Shown here: piece by piece, positions 14,297 to 21,719 of the stretch
How positions within the stretch are numbered: the stretch's first letter is position 1
How the letters are laid out: every line of letters starts with the position of its first letter
Assembly: GCA_002362175.1 (NCBI GenBank)
Contig: DETU01000006.1
Span: 2,320-24,038, forward strand
Source of the DNA: Ruminococcus sp. UBA3280
GTDB taxonomy: Bacteria; Bacillota; Clostridia; Oscillospirales; Ruminococcaceae
Direction of reading: 5' to 3'
DNA: 21,719 nucleotides
Translations under genes and position numbers: made by a program
The notes under the pieces: generated by a model
Databases searched by the model: none
The model's input: only the letters and a program-made list of their open reading frames with translations
What the model was told of the DNA's origin: nothing

Positions 14297-15085
14297 ATGC
14301 CATCGGTTATTTTCTTTGACATCGACGGAACTATTGTTACAGAGGACGAACGCAGTTTTATTCCTGAAAGTACACGTACCGCTATAAGAAAAGCACGTAA
14401 GAAAGGCAATTTTACTTTCATCAATACAGGGCGTACTGCTTTCAACATAAGCCGTAAAGTAAAAGAACTGGGATTCGACGGTTTTCTTTGCGGGTGCGGT
14501 ACATATATTGAGTATAACGGTGAGATTCTTCTTCATCATACTCCCGAAAAATCATTATGTTGTGATATTGTAAACCTTATGAGAGAATGTCGTGTAACGC
14601 CCGTCTATGAACACAGTGACGGCTATTTCTTTGACGATAAGGCAGTATGGAATGAAGGTCTTGACTATTTCATGAATGTTTTCGTTGATTCGGGTATTGA
14701 TGTGAGCAGAAGAACCGACGACGAAAATTTTATCTTTGACAAATTTGTTGTATGGTCAAATTCTCAAAGTGATATGGAAATGTTCAGCAGGGAAGTGAGC
14801 AGGCACTTTTCAATTATAGACAGGGGCAACGGTTTCTATGAAAATGTACCTCTCGGCTATTCAAAAGCTACCGCTATTGATGTGATACTGAAAAAATTAA
14901 ACATTTCTTCTGAAAATGCCTATGCAATAGGTGACAGCATGAACGACCTGCCCATGCTGAAAGCAGTTCCGAACAGTATAGCAATGGGCGGTGCGGAAAA
15001 ACTTTATTCCGATGTTTCCTATATAACTTCGGAAATAGAAAAAGACGGTATTTACAACGCTCTCGAACATTTCGGTCTTATCTGA
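14297..15085 (+). CDS. Cof-type HAD-superfamily phosphatase
   Basis: This 262-aa haloacid dehalogenase-type hydrolase has motif I DIDGT (8-12, nucleophile Asp8). Motif II is the NTGR segment, and motif IV is GDSMND (212-217). A capped middle domain at about residues 85-185 is typical of Cof/YidA-type sugar-phosphate phosphatases. The substrate cannot be told from sequence. The ATG follows AAAGGAG. It is transcribed divergently from cobO across a short gap and ends at a bidirectional terminator shared with yerC. Confidence 0.9.
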   Translation: MPSVIFFDIDGTIVTEDERSFIPESTRTAIRKARKKGNFTFINTGRTAFNISRKVKELGFDGFLCGCGTYIEYNGEILLHHTPEKSLCCDIVNLMRECRVTPVYEHSDGYFFDDKAVWNEGLDYFMNVFVDSGIDVSRRTDDENFIFDKFVVWSNSQSDMEMFSREVSRHFSIIDRGNGFYENVPLGYSKATAIDVILKKLNISSENAYAIGDSMNDLPMLKAVPNSIAMGGAEKLYSDVSYITSEIEKDGIYNALEHFGLI

Positions 15086-15094
15086 AAAATGACA

Positions 15095-15126
15095 AAAGAC
15101 CGGCTTTTATATTATTTCCGGTCTTT
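15095..15126. terminator. Bidirectional terminator between the HAD phosphatase and yerC
   Basis: Perfect nine-base arms AAAGACCGG (15095-15103) and CCGGTCTTT (15118-15126) have A/T-rich outer ends. The hairpin lies between convergent genes, 9 bp after the HAD stop and 13 bp past the yerC stop. Confidence 0.75.
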
Positions 15127-15139
15127 CATATCTTTTGGA

Positions 15140-15442
15140 TTATTTCAGAAGATTTTTCTTTTTCAGTCTGTCAAAGACAATATTATATCCGTCGTTGCCG
15201 TCTTTGAGAGAACGGTGGACTCTGCTTATTGTCGCCGTACTTACGCCTGTTTCGGTTACTATACTGTTATAGACTTTATGTTCGTCAAGAAGTTTTGCAA
15301 CCTGTAATCTCTGTGCAAATGATTTAAGTTCAATACTTGTACAGAGGTCATCAAAAAACTTATAGCAGTCATCAACAGAATCAAGTGTGAGAATAGCTTC
15401 AAAAAGCAAATTCATGCTTTCAGATTTAATTTTATCAATCAT
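15140..15442 (-). CDS. yerC: YerC/YecD-family TrpR-like DNA-binding protein
   Basis: This 100-aa all-helical protein resembles the Trp repressor fold family YerC/YecD of Firmicutes. The early part has the family pattern around DDCYKFFDDLCT and QRLQVAKLL. The helix-turn-helix lies near residues 60-80 and includes TETGVSTATISRVHRSL. The regulated genes and effector are not known. The ATG has GGAG ten bases upstream on the minus strand. It shares a 246-bp divergent intergenic region with lon, where paired inverted repeats lie; it could regulate lon or itself, but that is only a suggestion. Confidence 0.85.
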   Translation of the reverse strand: MIDKIKSESMNLLFEAILTLDSVDDCYKFFDDLCTSIELKSFAQRLQVAKLLDEHKVYNSIVTETGVSTATISRVHRSLKDGNDGYNIVFDRLKKKNLLK

Positions 15443-15551
15443 AAATATACGACTCCAGTCTGCCGTAAGGCATAAAATAAGAAACGATTTTCTACTTTAC
15501 ATTTTAACACATTATCTCATAAAAGTAAAGTACTTTTTCAAACAAAAGAAT

Positions 15552-15582
15552 ATTTCGGTAAAAAAATTGTAAGTACCGAAAT
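15552..15582. repeat. Inverted repeat 1 upstream of the lon -35 box
   Basis: Perfect nine-base arms ATTTCGGTA (15552-15560) and TACCGAAAT (15574-15582) surround a 13-base spacer and end 6 bp before the lon -35 box. They share the CGGTA/TACCG half-site with inverted repeat 2. The repeat is not a CIRCE or CtsR sequence. Confidence 0.6.
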
Positions 15583-15588
15583 TTAGAC

Positions 15589-15617
15589 TTGCATTTTGCA
15601 GAGCTTTATAGTATAAT
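15589..15617 (+). promoter_or_regulatory. Sigma-A promoter of lon
   Basis: TTGCAT (15589-15594), a 17-bp spacer and a perfect TATAAT (15612-15617). The transcript would start near 15624, leaving a leader of about 65 nt before the chosen ATG. Confidence 0.85.
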
Positions 15618-15623
15618 ATTAGG

Positions 15624-15643
15624 TACCGGCTGTTGTGTCGGTA
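15624..15643. repeat. Inverted repeat 2 at the lon transcription start
   Basis: TACCG (15624-15628) and CGGTA (15639-15643), extended inward by one G-U and one C-G pair, surround a six-base loop. The repeat falls at the predicted first bases of the lon mRNA. It could act as an operator or as a 5' end stabilising hairpin. Confidence 0.5.
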
Positions 15644-15688
15644 TTTATCGAATATTAAACCATTAACGAAAGAATTGTGGTGATGAAT

Positions 15689-18031
15689 ATGGAACAGATT
15701 ATTATAAGTGATAAAAATAATGAAGACGAAAATACGTTTTACACTGTTGCTATGCGTGGACTTGTTGCATTTCCTAAAATGGTCATGCATTTTGATGTTG
15801 CACGTGAAAAAACAGTAAAGTCAATTGAATGTGCTGTAAAAGGAAGCGGAAAAATATTTCTTGTTGCTCAGAAAGAAGCCTATACGGATAATCCGAAAGC
15901 TTCCGATTTATACAAGACTGGCGTTGTTGCTGAAATAAAGCAGGTTCTCCGACTCCCCGATAACATTATGAAAGTTCTTGTACAAGGACTTTACAAAGCA
16001 AAAATTGTGAATTTTATTGATGACGGCGAGAAAATGATGGCAGAAGTAAAGCGTGTTCCGTCATATTCAAAGGCAAAATATGACAGTACCAAAGCGGAAG
16101 CCCTTATGCGTTCGGTGAAAAATGCGTTTGAACGTTATGCGTCATTTTTTCCGAAAATGCCGAAAGACCTTATGATTTCGGTAATGACTCAAAGTTCTCC
16201 GATAAAGCTTTTTGAATCCATTGTTTTCAGCTGTAATCTTGACTATAGGGACAAGCAGTTCCTTCTTGAAGAAACAAACATTATCAGCAAATTAAATTCT
16301 TTGTTGTCTTATCTTATATCTGAAACCGAAGTTCTTGAAATGGAACAGAGTATAAACGAACAGGCAAGAAACAATCTTGAAAAAGGACAGCGTGAATATT
16401 TTCTGCGTGAACAGATGAGAATTATTCAAGAACAGCTCGGCGATGAGGAGGGAGACGAAAATTTCAGATATATGACAAAGGCAATGTCTCTTGAATGTGA
16501 CGAAAAAAGCCGTGAAAAACTGCTTAAAGAAGTTGAAAAACTCAGCAAATTACCACCGTTTTCACAGGAAGCTTTTGTTATAAAGAATTATCTGGATACC
16601 GTTTTTGAACTCCCGTGGGGAAAGTATACAAAATCAAAACTTTCACTTGCAAAGGCTGAATCAGTTCTTGAAAAGGAACACTACGGACTTAAAAAGGTAA
16701 AGGAGCGTATACTTGAATTTCTTGCAGTATATATGCTTAATCCGAAAATAAAAGGACAGATAATCTGTCTTGCAGGACCTCCCGGAATAGGAAAAACATC
16801 AATTGCAAAATCCGTTGCAAAGGCAATGGGAAGAAAATATGCAAGAGTTTCTCTCGGCGGTGTACGTGATGAAGCCGACATAAGAGGTCACAGAAAAACT
16901 TATGTAGGTGCTATGCCCGGTCGTATAATTACAGCTCTCCAGCAGGCAGGTTCTTCAAATCCCCTCATTCTTTTTGATGAAATAGACAAGCTTTGCAGTG
17001 ACATAAAGGGCGACCCTTCGTCAGCTATGCTTGAAGTTCTTGATAGTGAGCAGAACAACGCTTTCCGTGACCATTTTGTTGAAATACCTTTTGACCTGAG
17101 CAAAGCAGTATTCATTACAACTGCAAACAATATTTCTGCAATTTCCGAACCCCTGCTCGACCGTATGGACGTTATCGAACTTCCAAGCTATACGGCGGAA
17201 GAAAAGTTCCACATTGCAAAAGAGCATCTTATTCCAAAACAAATCAAAGAACACGGTCTCAAAGCTTCTCAGCTTAAAATCACAGATGAAGCTCTGCATG
17301 ATATAATTCAGTTCTACACAAAAGAGGCAGGAGTGCGTTCGCTTGAAAGACTTATTGCTTCCGTATGCCGTAAAACAGCGAAAAAAATCGCTTCGGAAGA
17401 AATGAAGAAAGTCACGGTAAAACCTGATAATATTCACGAATATCTCGGAATAAAAAAATATCTTTCCGATTTGTCGTCAAAGGAAAATCAGGTCGGTGTT
17501 GTAAACGGTCTTGCATGGACTTCCGTTGGCGGTGTTATTATGCCACTTGAAGTAATCGCTCTTGACGGTACTGGCAAAACTGAAGTTACAGGTTCTCTTG
17601 GTGATGTCATGAAAGAAAGTTCAAAGATTGCAGTAAGCTATGTCAGAAGCGTTGTTGAAAAATACGGCATAGATAAAGAATTTTACAAGAAAAATGACAT
17701 TCATATTCATGCTCCCGAAGGGGCAGTACCAAAAGACGGTCCGTCGGCAGGCGTTACAATGACAACTGCTCTTGTCTCGGCTCTCTCGGGTATTCCCGTA
17801 AGGGCGGACGTTGCAATGACAGGTGAAATAACACTGCACGGCAAGGTACTTGCTATCGGCGGTCTGCGTGAAAAGACAATGGCGGCCTACAAAGCAGGTA
17901 TAAAAACGGTAATTATTCCTGCTCCGAACAAAGCCGACCTTGAAGAAGTTGACAACGTCATAAAGGAAAATATAGAATTTATATATGCCGACAACCTGAC
18001 AGACGTTCTTGATAATGCACTTATAAACTGA
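15689..18031 (+). CDS. lon: ATP-dependent protease Lon (LonA)
   Basis: This 780-aa cytoplasmic AAA+ serine protease degrades misfolded and regulatory proteins. It has an N-terminal substrate-binding LON domain (about 15-200), a coiled-coil linker, an AAA+ module with Walker A GPPGIGKTS (363-371) and Walker B LILFDEIDK, and a C-terminal protease domain. Catalytic Ser686 lies in KDGPSAGV, and the partner Lys is in the REKTMAAYKAGIK segment. Length is standard. The start is uncertain: GTG 15677, ATG 15683 and ATG 15689 are all in frame. I prefer 15689 because GTGGTGAT just upstream matches the extended Shine-Dalgarno. It is followed by engB, the usual Firmicutes pairing. Confidence 0.96.
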   Translation: MEQIIISDKNNEDENTFYTVAMRGLVAFPKMVMHFDVAREKTVKSIECAVKGSGKIFLVAQKEAYTDNPKASDLYKTGVVAEIKQVLRLPDNIMKVLVQGLYKAKIVNFIDDGEKMMAEVKRVPSYSKAKYDSTKAEALMRSVKNAFERYASFFPKMPKDLMISVMTQSSPIKLFESIVFSCNLDYRDKQFLLEETNIISKLNSLLSYLISETEVLEMEQSINEQARNNLEKGQREYFLREQMRIIQEQLGDEEGDENFRYMTKAMSLECDEKSREKLLKEVEKLSKLPPFSQEAFVIKNYLDTVFELPWGKYTKSKLSLAKAESVLEKEHYGLKKVKERILEFLAVYMLNPKIKGQIICLAGPPGIGKTSIAKSVAKAMGRKYARVSLGGVRDEADIRGHRKTYVGAMPGRIITALQQAGSSNPLILFDEIDKLCSDIKGDPSSAMLEVLDSEQNNAFRDHFVEIPFDLSKAVFITTANNISAISEPLLDRMDVIELPSYTAEEKFHIAKEHLIPKQIKEHGLKASQLKITDEALHDIIQFYTKEAGVRSLERLIASVCRKTAKKIASEEMKKVTVKPDNIHEYLGIKKYLSDLSSKENQVGVVNGLAWTSVGGVIMPLEVIALDGTGKTEVTGSLGDVMKESSKIAVSYVRSVVEKYGIDKEFYKKNDIHIHAPEGAVPKDGPSAGVTMTTALVSALSGIPVRADVAMTGEITLHGKVLAIGGLREKTMAAYKAGIKTVIIPAPNKADLEEVDNVIKENIEFIYADNLTDVLDNALIN

Positions 18032-18065
18032 AACATTACACCTTCCGTGAAAGGAGGAATGAACT

Positions 18066-18668
18066 TTGAAAATGAATTACAACAAAGCGGATTTTTATGC
18101 GTCGTACGGTAAATTTTCACAGATTCCGCCGTCCGAAAACATAGAGATTGCTTTTGCGGGACATTCAAACGTCGGAAAATCCACGCTTATAAATAAGCTT
18201 TTCAACAGAAAAAATCTTGCAAGAGTAAGTTCTGTTCCAGGAAAAACGGCTACTATAAATTTCTATAAACTTGAAAATATATATTTTGTTGACCTTCCCG
18301 GCTATGGTTATGCCAAAGTGTCCAAATCAGAAAAAGAACGGTGGTCGGGTCTTATCGAGGGATATTTGAATGCAGACCGTGATATACGTCTTGTGTTCAT
18401 GCTTGTTGATATGCGTCATGCCCCGACAAAAGATGATATTCATATGATTAATTATCTTATTGATACTGAAATGCCGTTTGTAATTGTTCTTACAAAAGCA
18501 GATAAACTCAATAAGACAGAACGTACAAAACGTATGGAATCTTTTAAAAACGAAATTCCGTATTTCAGCGATATTCACTCAATACCGTTTTCATCACAGA
18601 CTTTTGAGGGCATTGAGGAAATCAGAACGATTGTGGAAGATATTGTAAATGATAACGAAGAACAATAA
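18066..18668 (+). CDS. engB: Ribosome biogenesis GTPase EngB (YsxC/YihA)
   Basis: This 200-aa essential small GTPase is needed for maturation of the large ribosomal subunit. Its G motifs are G1 GHSNVGKS (32-39), a G2 region around PGKTATINFY, G3 DLPGYGYAKV, G4 TKADK and a G5-like SS near the C-terminus. Length fits the family (about 195-205 aa). The likely start is TTG at 18066, eight bases after GGAGG (18053-18057). An ATG at 18072 is the alternative, and an ATG at 18059 is out of frame. It follows lon by 34 bp with no terminator and is probably in the same operon. Confidence 0.95.
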   Translation: MKMNYNKADFYASYGKFSQIPPSENIEIAFAGHSNVGKSTLINKLFNRKNLARVSSVPGKTATINFYKLENIYFVDLPGYGYAKVSKSEKERWSGLIEGYLNADRDIRLVFMLVDMRHAPTKDDIHMINYLIDTEMPFVIVLTKADKLNKTERTKRMESFKNEIPYFSDIHSIPFSSQTFEGIEEIRTIVEDIVNDNEEQ

Positions 18669-18686
18669 CAGAAAGGTTGTTTAAAA

Positions 18687-19985
18687 ATGTTTGTATCTGA
18701 AAATCTTAATGTAAACGAAAAAGGACATCTTACTATAGGCGGTGCTGATACGATTGAACTTGCCGGAAAATACAGTACTCCGCTTTATGTTATGGACGAG
18801 CAGACAGTACGCAGTGCGTGCCGTCGTTTCAAAAACAGCATAGATAAATATTACGGCGGTCAAGGTCTTGTCTGCTATGCAAGCAAGGCTTTTTCCTGTC
18901 TTGAAATGTGCCGTATAGTTGCAAGCGAGGGACTCGGTCTTGATGCCGTTTCAATCGGTGAACTTTATACCGCCTTAAAAGCAGGTTTCGATGTTTCAAA
19001 AATCGGTTTTCACGGCAATAACAAGACAGATGAAGAACTTGAATTTGCTGTTGACAACAAAGTGGGTCATATTATTGTTGACAATATTTCCGAACTTCTC
19101 AGACTTGAAAAAATTGCAAAATCAAAGAACGCAAAGCCTGATATAATGTTCCGCATAAAACCTGGTATTGACGCTCACACTCATGATTTTATAAAGACAG
19201 GTCAGATTGACAGTAAATTCGGTTTTGCACTTGAAACAGGCGAGGCTTTTGAAGCGGTAAAACAGGCAATTGCTTGTGAAAACGTAAATCTTATGGGACT
19301 TCACTGTCATATAGGTTCGCAGATTTTCGACATTGACCCGTTTGAAGAAGCTGCAAAGGTTATGCTTGATTTCATCGCAAAAATAAAAAATGCACTCAAT
19401 TACGAAATCAAGGGACTTAATCTCGGCGGTGGTTTCGGTATAAAGTACCTCAATGAACATGACCCCGCACCTTTTGAGACATATATGGAAAAAGCTTCAA
19501 CAGTTGTAAAAAATACCTGTTCCGAACTTGGTATTAATCAGCCTTACATATTTATTGAGCCGGGTCGTTCCATTGCTGCACCTGCCGGAATTACTCTTTA
19601 TACAGTCGGTGCAAGAAAGGAAATCCCGAATATCCGCACATATGTATCAGTTGACGGCGGTATGGCAGACAATCCAAGGTATATTCTCTATAAGTCCGAG
19701 TACGAGGCAATTGTGGCAAACAAGGCAAATGAAGAACGTAACGAAAAAGTTACGATTGCAGGAAAGTGTTGCGAAAGCGGTGACTTAATCGGTGAAAATA
19801 TGCCGTTACAGCACGCTGAATCAGGTGACATTATTGCCGTTTGTGCAACAGGTGCTTACAATTATTCAATGTCGTCCAACTATAACAGACTTCAGAAACC
19901 TGCTGTTGTTTTCGTAAATAACGGTGAGTCAAGAATAGCTGTTAAGCGTGAAACTCTTGAAGACATAATCAGAAACGATATATAA
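18687..19985 (+). CDS. lysA: Diaminopimelate decarboxylase
   Basis: This 432-aa PLP enzyme (fold III, alanine-racemase-like barrel) converts meso-diaminopimelate to L-lysine, the last step of lysine synthesis. PLP-binding Lys67 lies in YASKAFS. HCHIGSQI, the phosphate-binding GGGFGI, EPGRSI and the substrate-side CESGD motif follow in order. The ATG has AGAAAGG upstream. It lies 18 bp after engB and 5 bp before a GNAT gene, so it is probably co-transcribed with both. The operon links protein quality control, ribosome assembly and lysine synthesis without an obvious common pathway. Confidence 0.95.
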   Translation: MFVSENLNVNEKGHLTIGGADTIELAGKYSTPLYVMDEQTVRSACRRFKNSIDKYYGGQGLVCYASKAFSCLEMCRIVASEGLGLDAVSIGELYTALKAGFDVSKIGFHGNNKTDEELEFAVDNKVGHIIVDNISELLRLEKIAKSKNAKPDIMFRIKPGIDAHTHDFIKTGQIDSKFGFALETGEAFEAVKQAIACENVNLMGLHCHIGSQIFDIDPFEEAAKVMLDFIAKIKNALNYEIKGLNLGGGFGIKYLNEHDPAPFETYMEKASTVVKNTCSELGINQPYIFIEPGRSIAAPAGITLYTVGARKEIPNIRTYVSVDGGMADNPRYILYKSEYEAIVANKANEERNEKVTIAGKCCESGDLIGENMPLQHAESGDIIAVCATGAYNYSMSSNYNRLQKPAVVFVNNGESRIAVKRETLEDIIRNDI

Positions 19986-19990
19986 AGTTT

Positions 19991-20407
19991 ATGAATAATC
20001 TGACAATAAAATATAATGAACTCAGTGCAGAAGAATTTATATATCTGTGGAAAAGTGTATGGGACGGTTCTCCCTCTTTGGAGCAGACTGAACTTGCAAT
20101 GCAGAATACATTATTCAGAGTATCTGTCTTTGACGGAAATAATATTGTAGCAATGGCAAGAATGATTGGTGATATGGGTCTGAATTACTACATTAAAGAT
20201 GTTGTGGTAAAACCTGAATATCAGCATAAGGGCATTGGAAAAATGCTTATTAATGAACTTATAAAGTTTGTTGAAAGCAATGGCATTGAAGGAACTTGTG
20301 TTTTTGTTGAATTATGTGCAATGCCTGATAAAATACCTTTTTATGAAAAACAAGGATTTTCTGCAAATGAAGCACAAAGGTTAAAGCTGATGTGTGAAAT
20401 CAAATAA
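19991..20407 (+). CDS. GNAT-family N-acetyltransferase
   Basis: This 138-aa protein has the GNAT acetyl-CoA binding motif A: a hydrophobic strand (KDVVVKPEY) followed by QHKGIG (78-83), matching Q/R-x-x-G-x-G. A motif B strand and FYEKQGF near the end complete the fold. The acceptor substrate is unknown. The ATG is five bases after the lysA stop. There is no clear Shine-Dalgarno, so translation may depend on ribosomes finishing lysA. Codon use is looser and more AT-rich than in lysA, suggesting a later addition to the operon. Confidence 0.88.
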   Translation: MNNLTIKYNELSAEEFIYLWKSVWDGSPSLEQTELAMQNTLFRVSVFDGNNIVAMARMIGDMGLNYYIKDVVVKPEYQHKGIGKMLINELIKFVESNGIEGTCVFVELCAMPDKIPFYEKQGFSANEAQRLKLMCEIK

Positions 20408-20471
20408 TTTTGTAATTGTATATTAATTGACAATTTAAACGATGTTTAGGGAAAAAAGGACGATAAGTAAA

Positions 20472-20852
20472 GTGAATGAAAAATATTTATTGGTAGACAA
20501 ATACAGATTAAAACACGAAAACAATGCATGGTATTCAGAACGTGAAAATTCTCATAAACATCTGATTTTTAAAGACTCGTTCTTTCAAAAGAGTGATATT
20601 ATAGGACTTCTTTTCCGTATCAATAAATTATGTATGGCAAAGGTGAAATATTTCCGTGAGAACATAGACAAATACGAACCCATGAAGTACCACTATAAGA
20701 AAGGCTTTTATTCTGTTCCGCTTTGGGACGCTGAATTTCTTAAACATTGTAATTCAGGATATATTCTTGACTTCCGATATTTGCAGTCGATTACCGTCTA
20801 TGAAGACTTCATATCATTATGCAACGAACTGGAAACCTTTGAAAGTAAATAG
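20472..20852 (+). CDS. Protein of unknown function
   Basis: This 126-aa (or 136-aa) soluble protein is rich in Lys, Tyr and Phe, with no motif I recognise. The GTG at 20472 is preferred because AAAAGGA (20454-20460) precedes it. An ATG at 20442 is in frame and would add ten residues, but nothing like a ribosome binding site lies upstream of it. A strong terminator follows. It lies 64 bp after the GNAT gene and could be the last gene of that operon. Confidence 0.5.
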   Translation: MNEKYLLVDKYRLKHENNAWYSERENSHKHLIFKDSFFQKSDIIGLLFRINKLCMAKVKYFRENIDKYEPMKYHYKKGFYSVPLWDAEFLKHCNSGYILDFRYLQSITVYEDFISLCNELETFESK

Positions 20853-20859
20853 TTTTCAA

Positions 20860-20892
20860 AACAACTCCGATAAAAATCGGAGCTGTTTTTTA
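20860..20892 (+). terminator. Intrinsic terminator after the lysA region
   Basis: Stem CTCCGAT/ATCGGAG (20865-20871 and 20876-20882) has an AAAA loop, extended by AACA/TGTT across an A/C mismatch and followed by a run of six T. Confidence 0.85.
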
Positions 20893-20940
20893 TTGTAAAT
20901 ACTTGTCATATTGGTGTGATTATTTGTAATTTCATTTTAA

Positions 20941-20969
20941 TTGACGATTAAATGGAAATTGTGTAAAAT
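20941..20969 (+). promoter_or_regulatory. Sigma-A promoter of the right-edge lipoprotein gene
   Basis: TTGACG (20941-20946), a 17-bp spacer and TAAAAT (20964-20969), 22 bp before the ATG. The -10 context (GTGTAAAAT) matches that of the pgk promoter. Confidence 0.75.
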
Positions 20970-20991
20970 ATACACAAAGGACGGTGATTAT

Positions 20992-21719
20992 ATGAGGAAA
21001 ACAAGATTTTTTATTATGGCGTGTGTGCTTGTCGGAATTATGTTTTTATTCAGCGGTTGTGCATATTACAGTGACCATTTTGACTTTGAATTTAACGGCG
21101 AGTATATGGCAGACAAATACGTTGACCTGCTCATTCCGCTTGACGAAACGGACGAATTTTACACTGACTACAACTGCAATATAGAGGGTGATATAGAAAT
21201 CCCCGAAAACAGTGAAATCGTAAACTACAACAAAGACGGTTTCCGCAGTATGCTTATGCACATTAAAGAGTCAAATTTGAATATCTCATCTGAAATACGT
21301 CAGTCAATATATGTTCCGTATTATGAAGGACGTTATGATGACCCTTATAATGAAGAAATGTTTCTAGAATTCTGCAACAAATACAGGAAATGTCGTGTTG
21401 CGATATTCGATAAGGACGGTAGTATTCTGCAAGTCTCAAAGAAAATACCGCTCGTTTCGCTGGGCAACTTCTATTTACAGGATATTTCATATGATGCAGA
21501 AAATAATGTAATAAATCAAAATTACATAACATCAAAAGAAATACTTGCTTTTATTAATATAGTGTGGTTGTTTTCCATGATATGTACAATAGGCTGTATT
21601 ATTACTTTTATCGTATATAAAATTAATCATAATCCGTGGTACAGAACTTATAAAGGTTATATTATAGCATCGTCGTTATTTAATATTCCGAATGCAATTT
21701 TAATTATGAGTAATTTATT
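20992..21719 (+). CDS. Lipoprotein with C-terminal membrane segments (partial, runs off the window)
   Basis: The frame is open from the ATG at 20992 to the window end (242 full codons, no stop). The N-terminus is a lipoprotein signal with basic MRKTR, a hydrophobic core and the lipobox FSGC, with Cys23 as the likely lipid anchor. An acidic, Tyr/Asp-rich extracytoplasmic domain of about 155 residues follows. Next comes a strong membrane span (about residues 182-208) and the start of another hydrophobic stretch (about 222-242). A lipid anchor plus later spans in one chain is unusual. The ribosome binding site is AAAGGACGGTG. No family is recognised, and the 3' end is missing. Confidence 0.7.
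   Translation, partial: MRKTRFFIMACVLVGIMFLFSGCAYYSDHFDFEFNGEYMADKYVDLLIPLDETDEFYTDYNCNIEGDIEIPENSEIVNYNKDGFRSMLMHIKESNLNISSEIRQSIYVPYYEGRYDDPYNEEMFLEFCNKYRKCRVAIFDKDGSILQVSKKIPLVSLGNFYLQDISYDAENNVINQNYITSKEILAFINIVWLFSMICTIGCIITFIVYKINHNPWYRTYKGYIIASSLFNIPNAILIMSNL

Noticed and set aside
15552..15582. Inverted repeat upstream of lon as a terminator for yerC or as a CIRCE/CtsR site
   Set aside because: It lies upstream of yerC rather than past its end, lacks a U run, and does not match either heat-shock operator sequence.

Overview
The window reads as chromosome from a low-GC Clostridia bacterium, most likely a Ruminococcus-like member of the Oscillospiraceae. This is inferred from gene content and codon style, not from a marker gene. 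It holds a dispersed glycolytic set (pgk, tpiA, gpmI), a lon-engB-lysA run, a cobO-type adenosyltransferase, a YerC/TrpR-like regulator and a Maf-type pyrophosphatase. No rRNA, tRNA, CRISPR array or prophage was seen.

Layout. 117-2338 (+) holds two translationally coupled WYL-domain regulator-like genes. 2366-4198 (-) is a Maf pyrophosphatase fused in frame to a DUF1015 domain, with a strong internal ribosome binding site and GTG codon at the joint. 4419-9212 (+) carries pgk and tpiA with small AT-rich membrane or lipoprotein genes between and after them. 9229-13437 (+) is gpmI (cofactor-independent phosphoglycerate mutase), split by a complete 2691-nt group II intron of the Ll.LtrB/LtrA type. 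13492-15442 holds a small unknown gene, cobO (-), a Cof-type HAD phosphatase (+) and a YerC/TrpR-family gene (-). 15689-20852 (+) holds lon, engB, lysA, a GNAT acetyltransferase and an unknown gene. From 20992 a lipoprotein with later membrane segments runs off the right edge.

The main result is the intron. It lies in phase 0 between codons 64 and 65 of gpmI, three codons after the catalytic serine (Ser61). Its GUGCG 5' end, domain V, domain VI with bulged adenosine, and 608-aa RT/maturase/HNH protein all look intact. Joining the exons restores an uninterrupted 505-aa mutase with all expected metal ligands. A central glycolytic enzyme therefore appears to depend on group II splicing. The unspliced message would give only a 67-aa stub. 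Gene callers would probably report the second exon as a truncated gene starting at 12148.

Four sigma-A type promoters have near-consensus boxes and 17-bp spacers (maf, pgk, lon and the edge lipoprotein). A fifth likely one precedes the WYL pair. The lon promoter is bracketed by two inverted repeats sharing CGGTA/TACCG half-sites, which suggests an uncharacterised operator.
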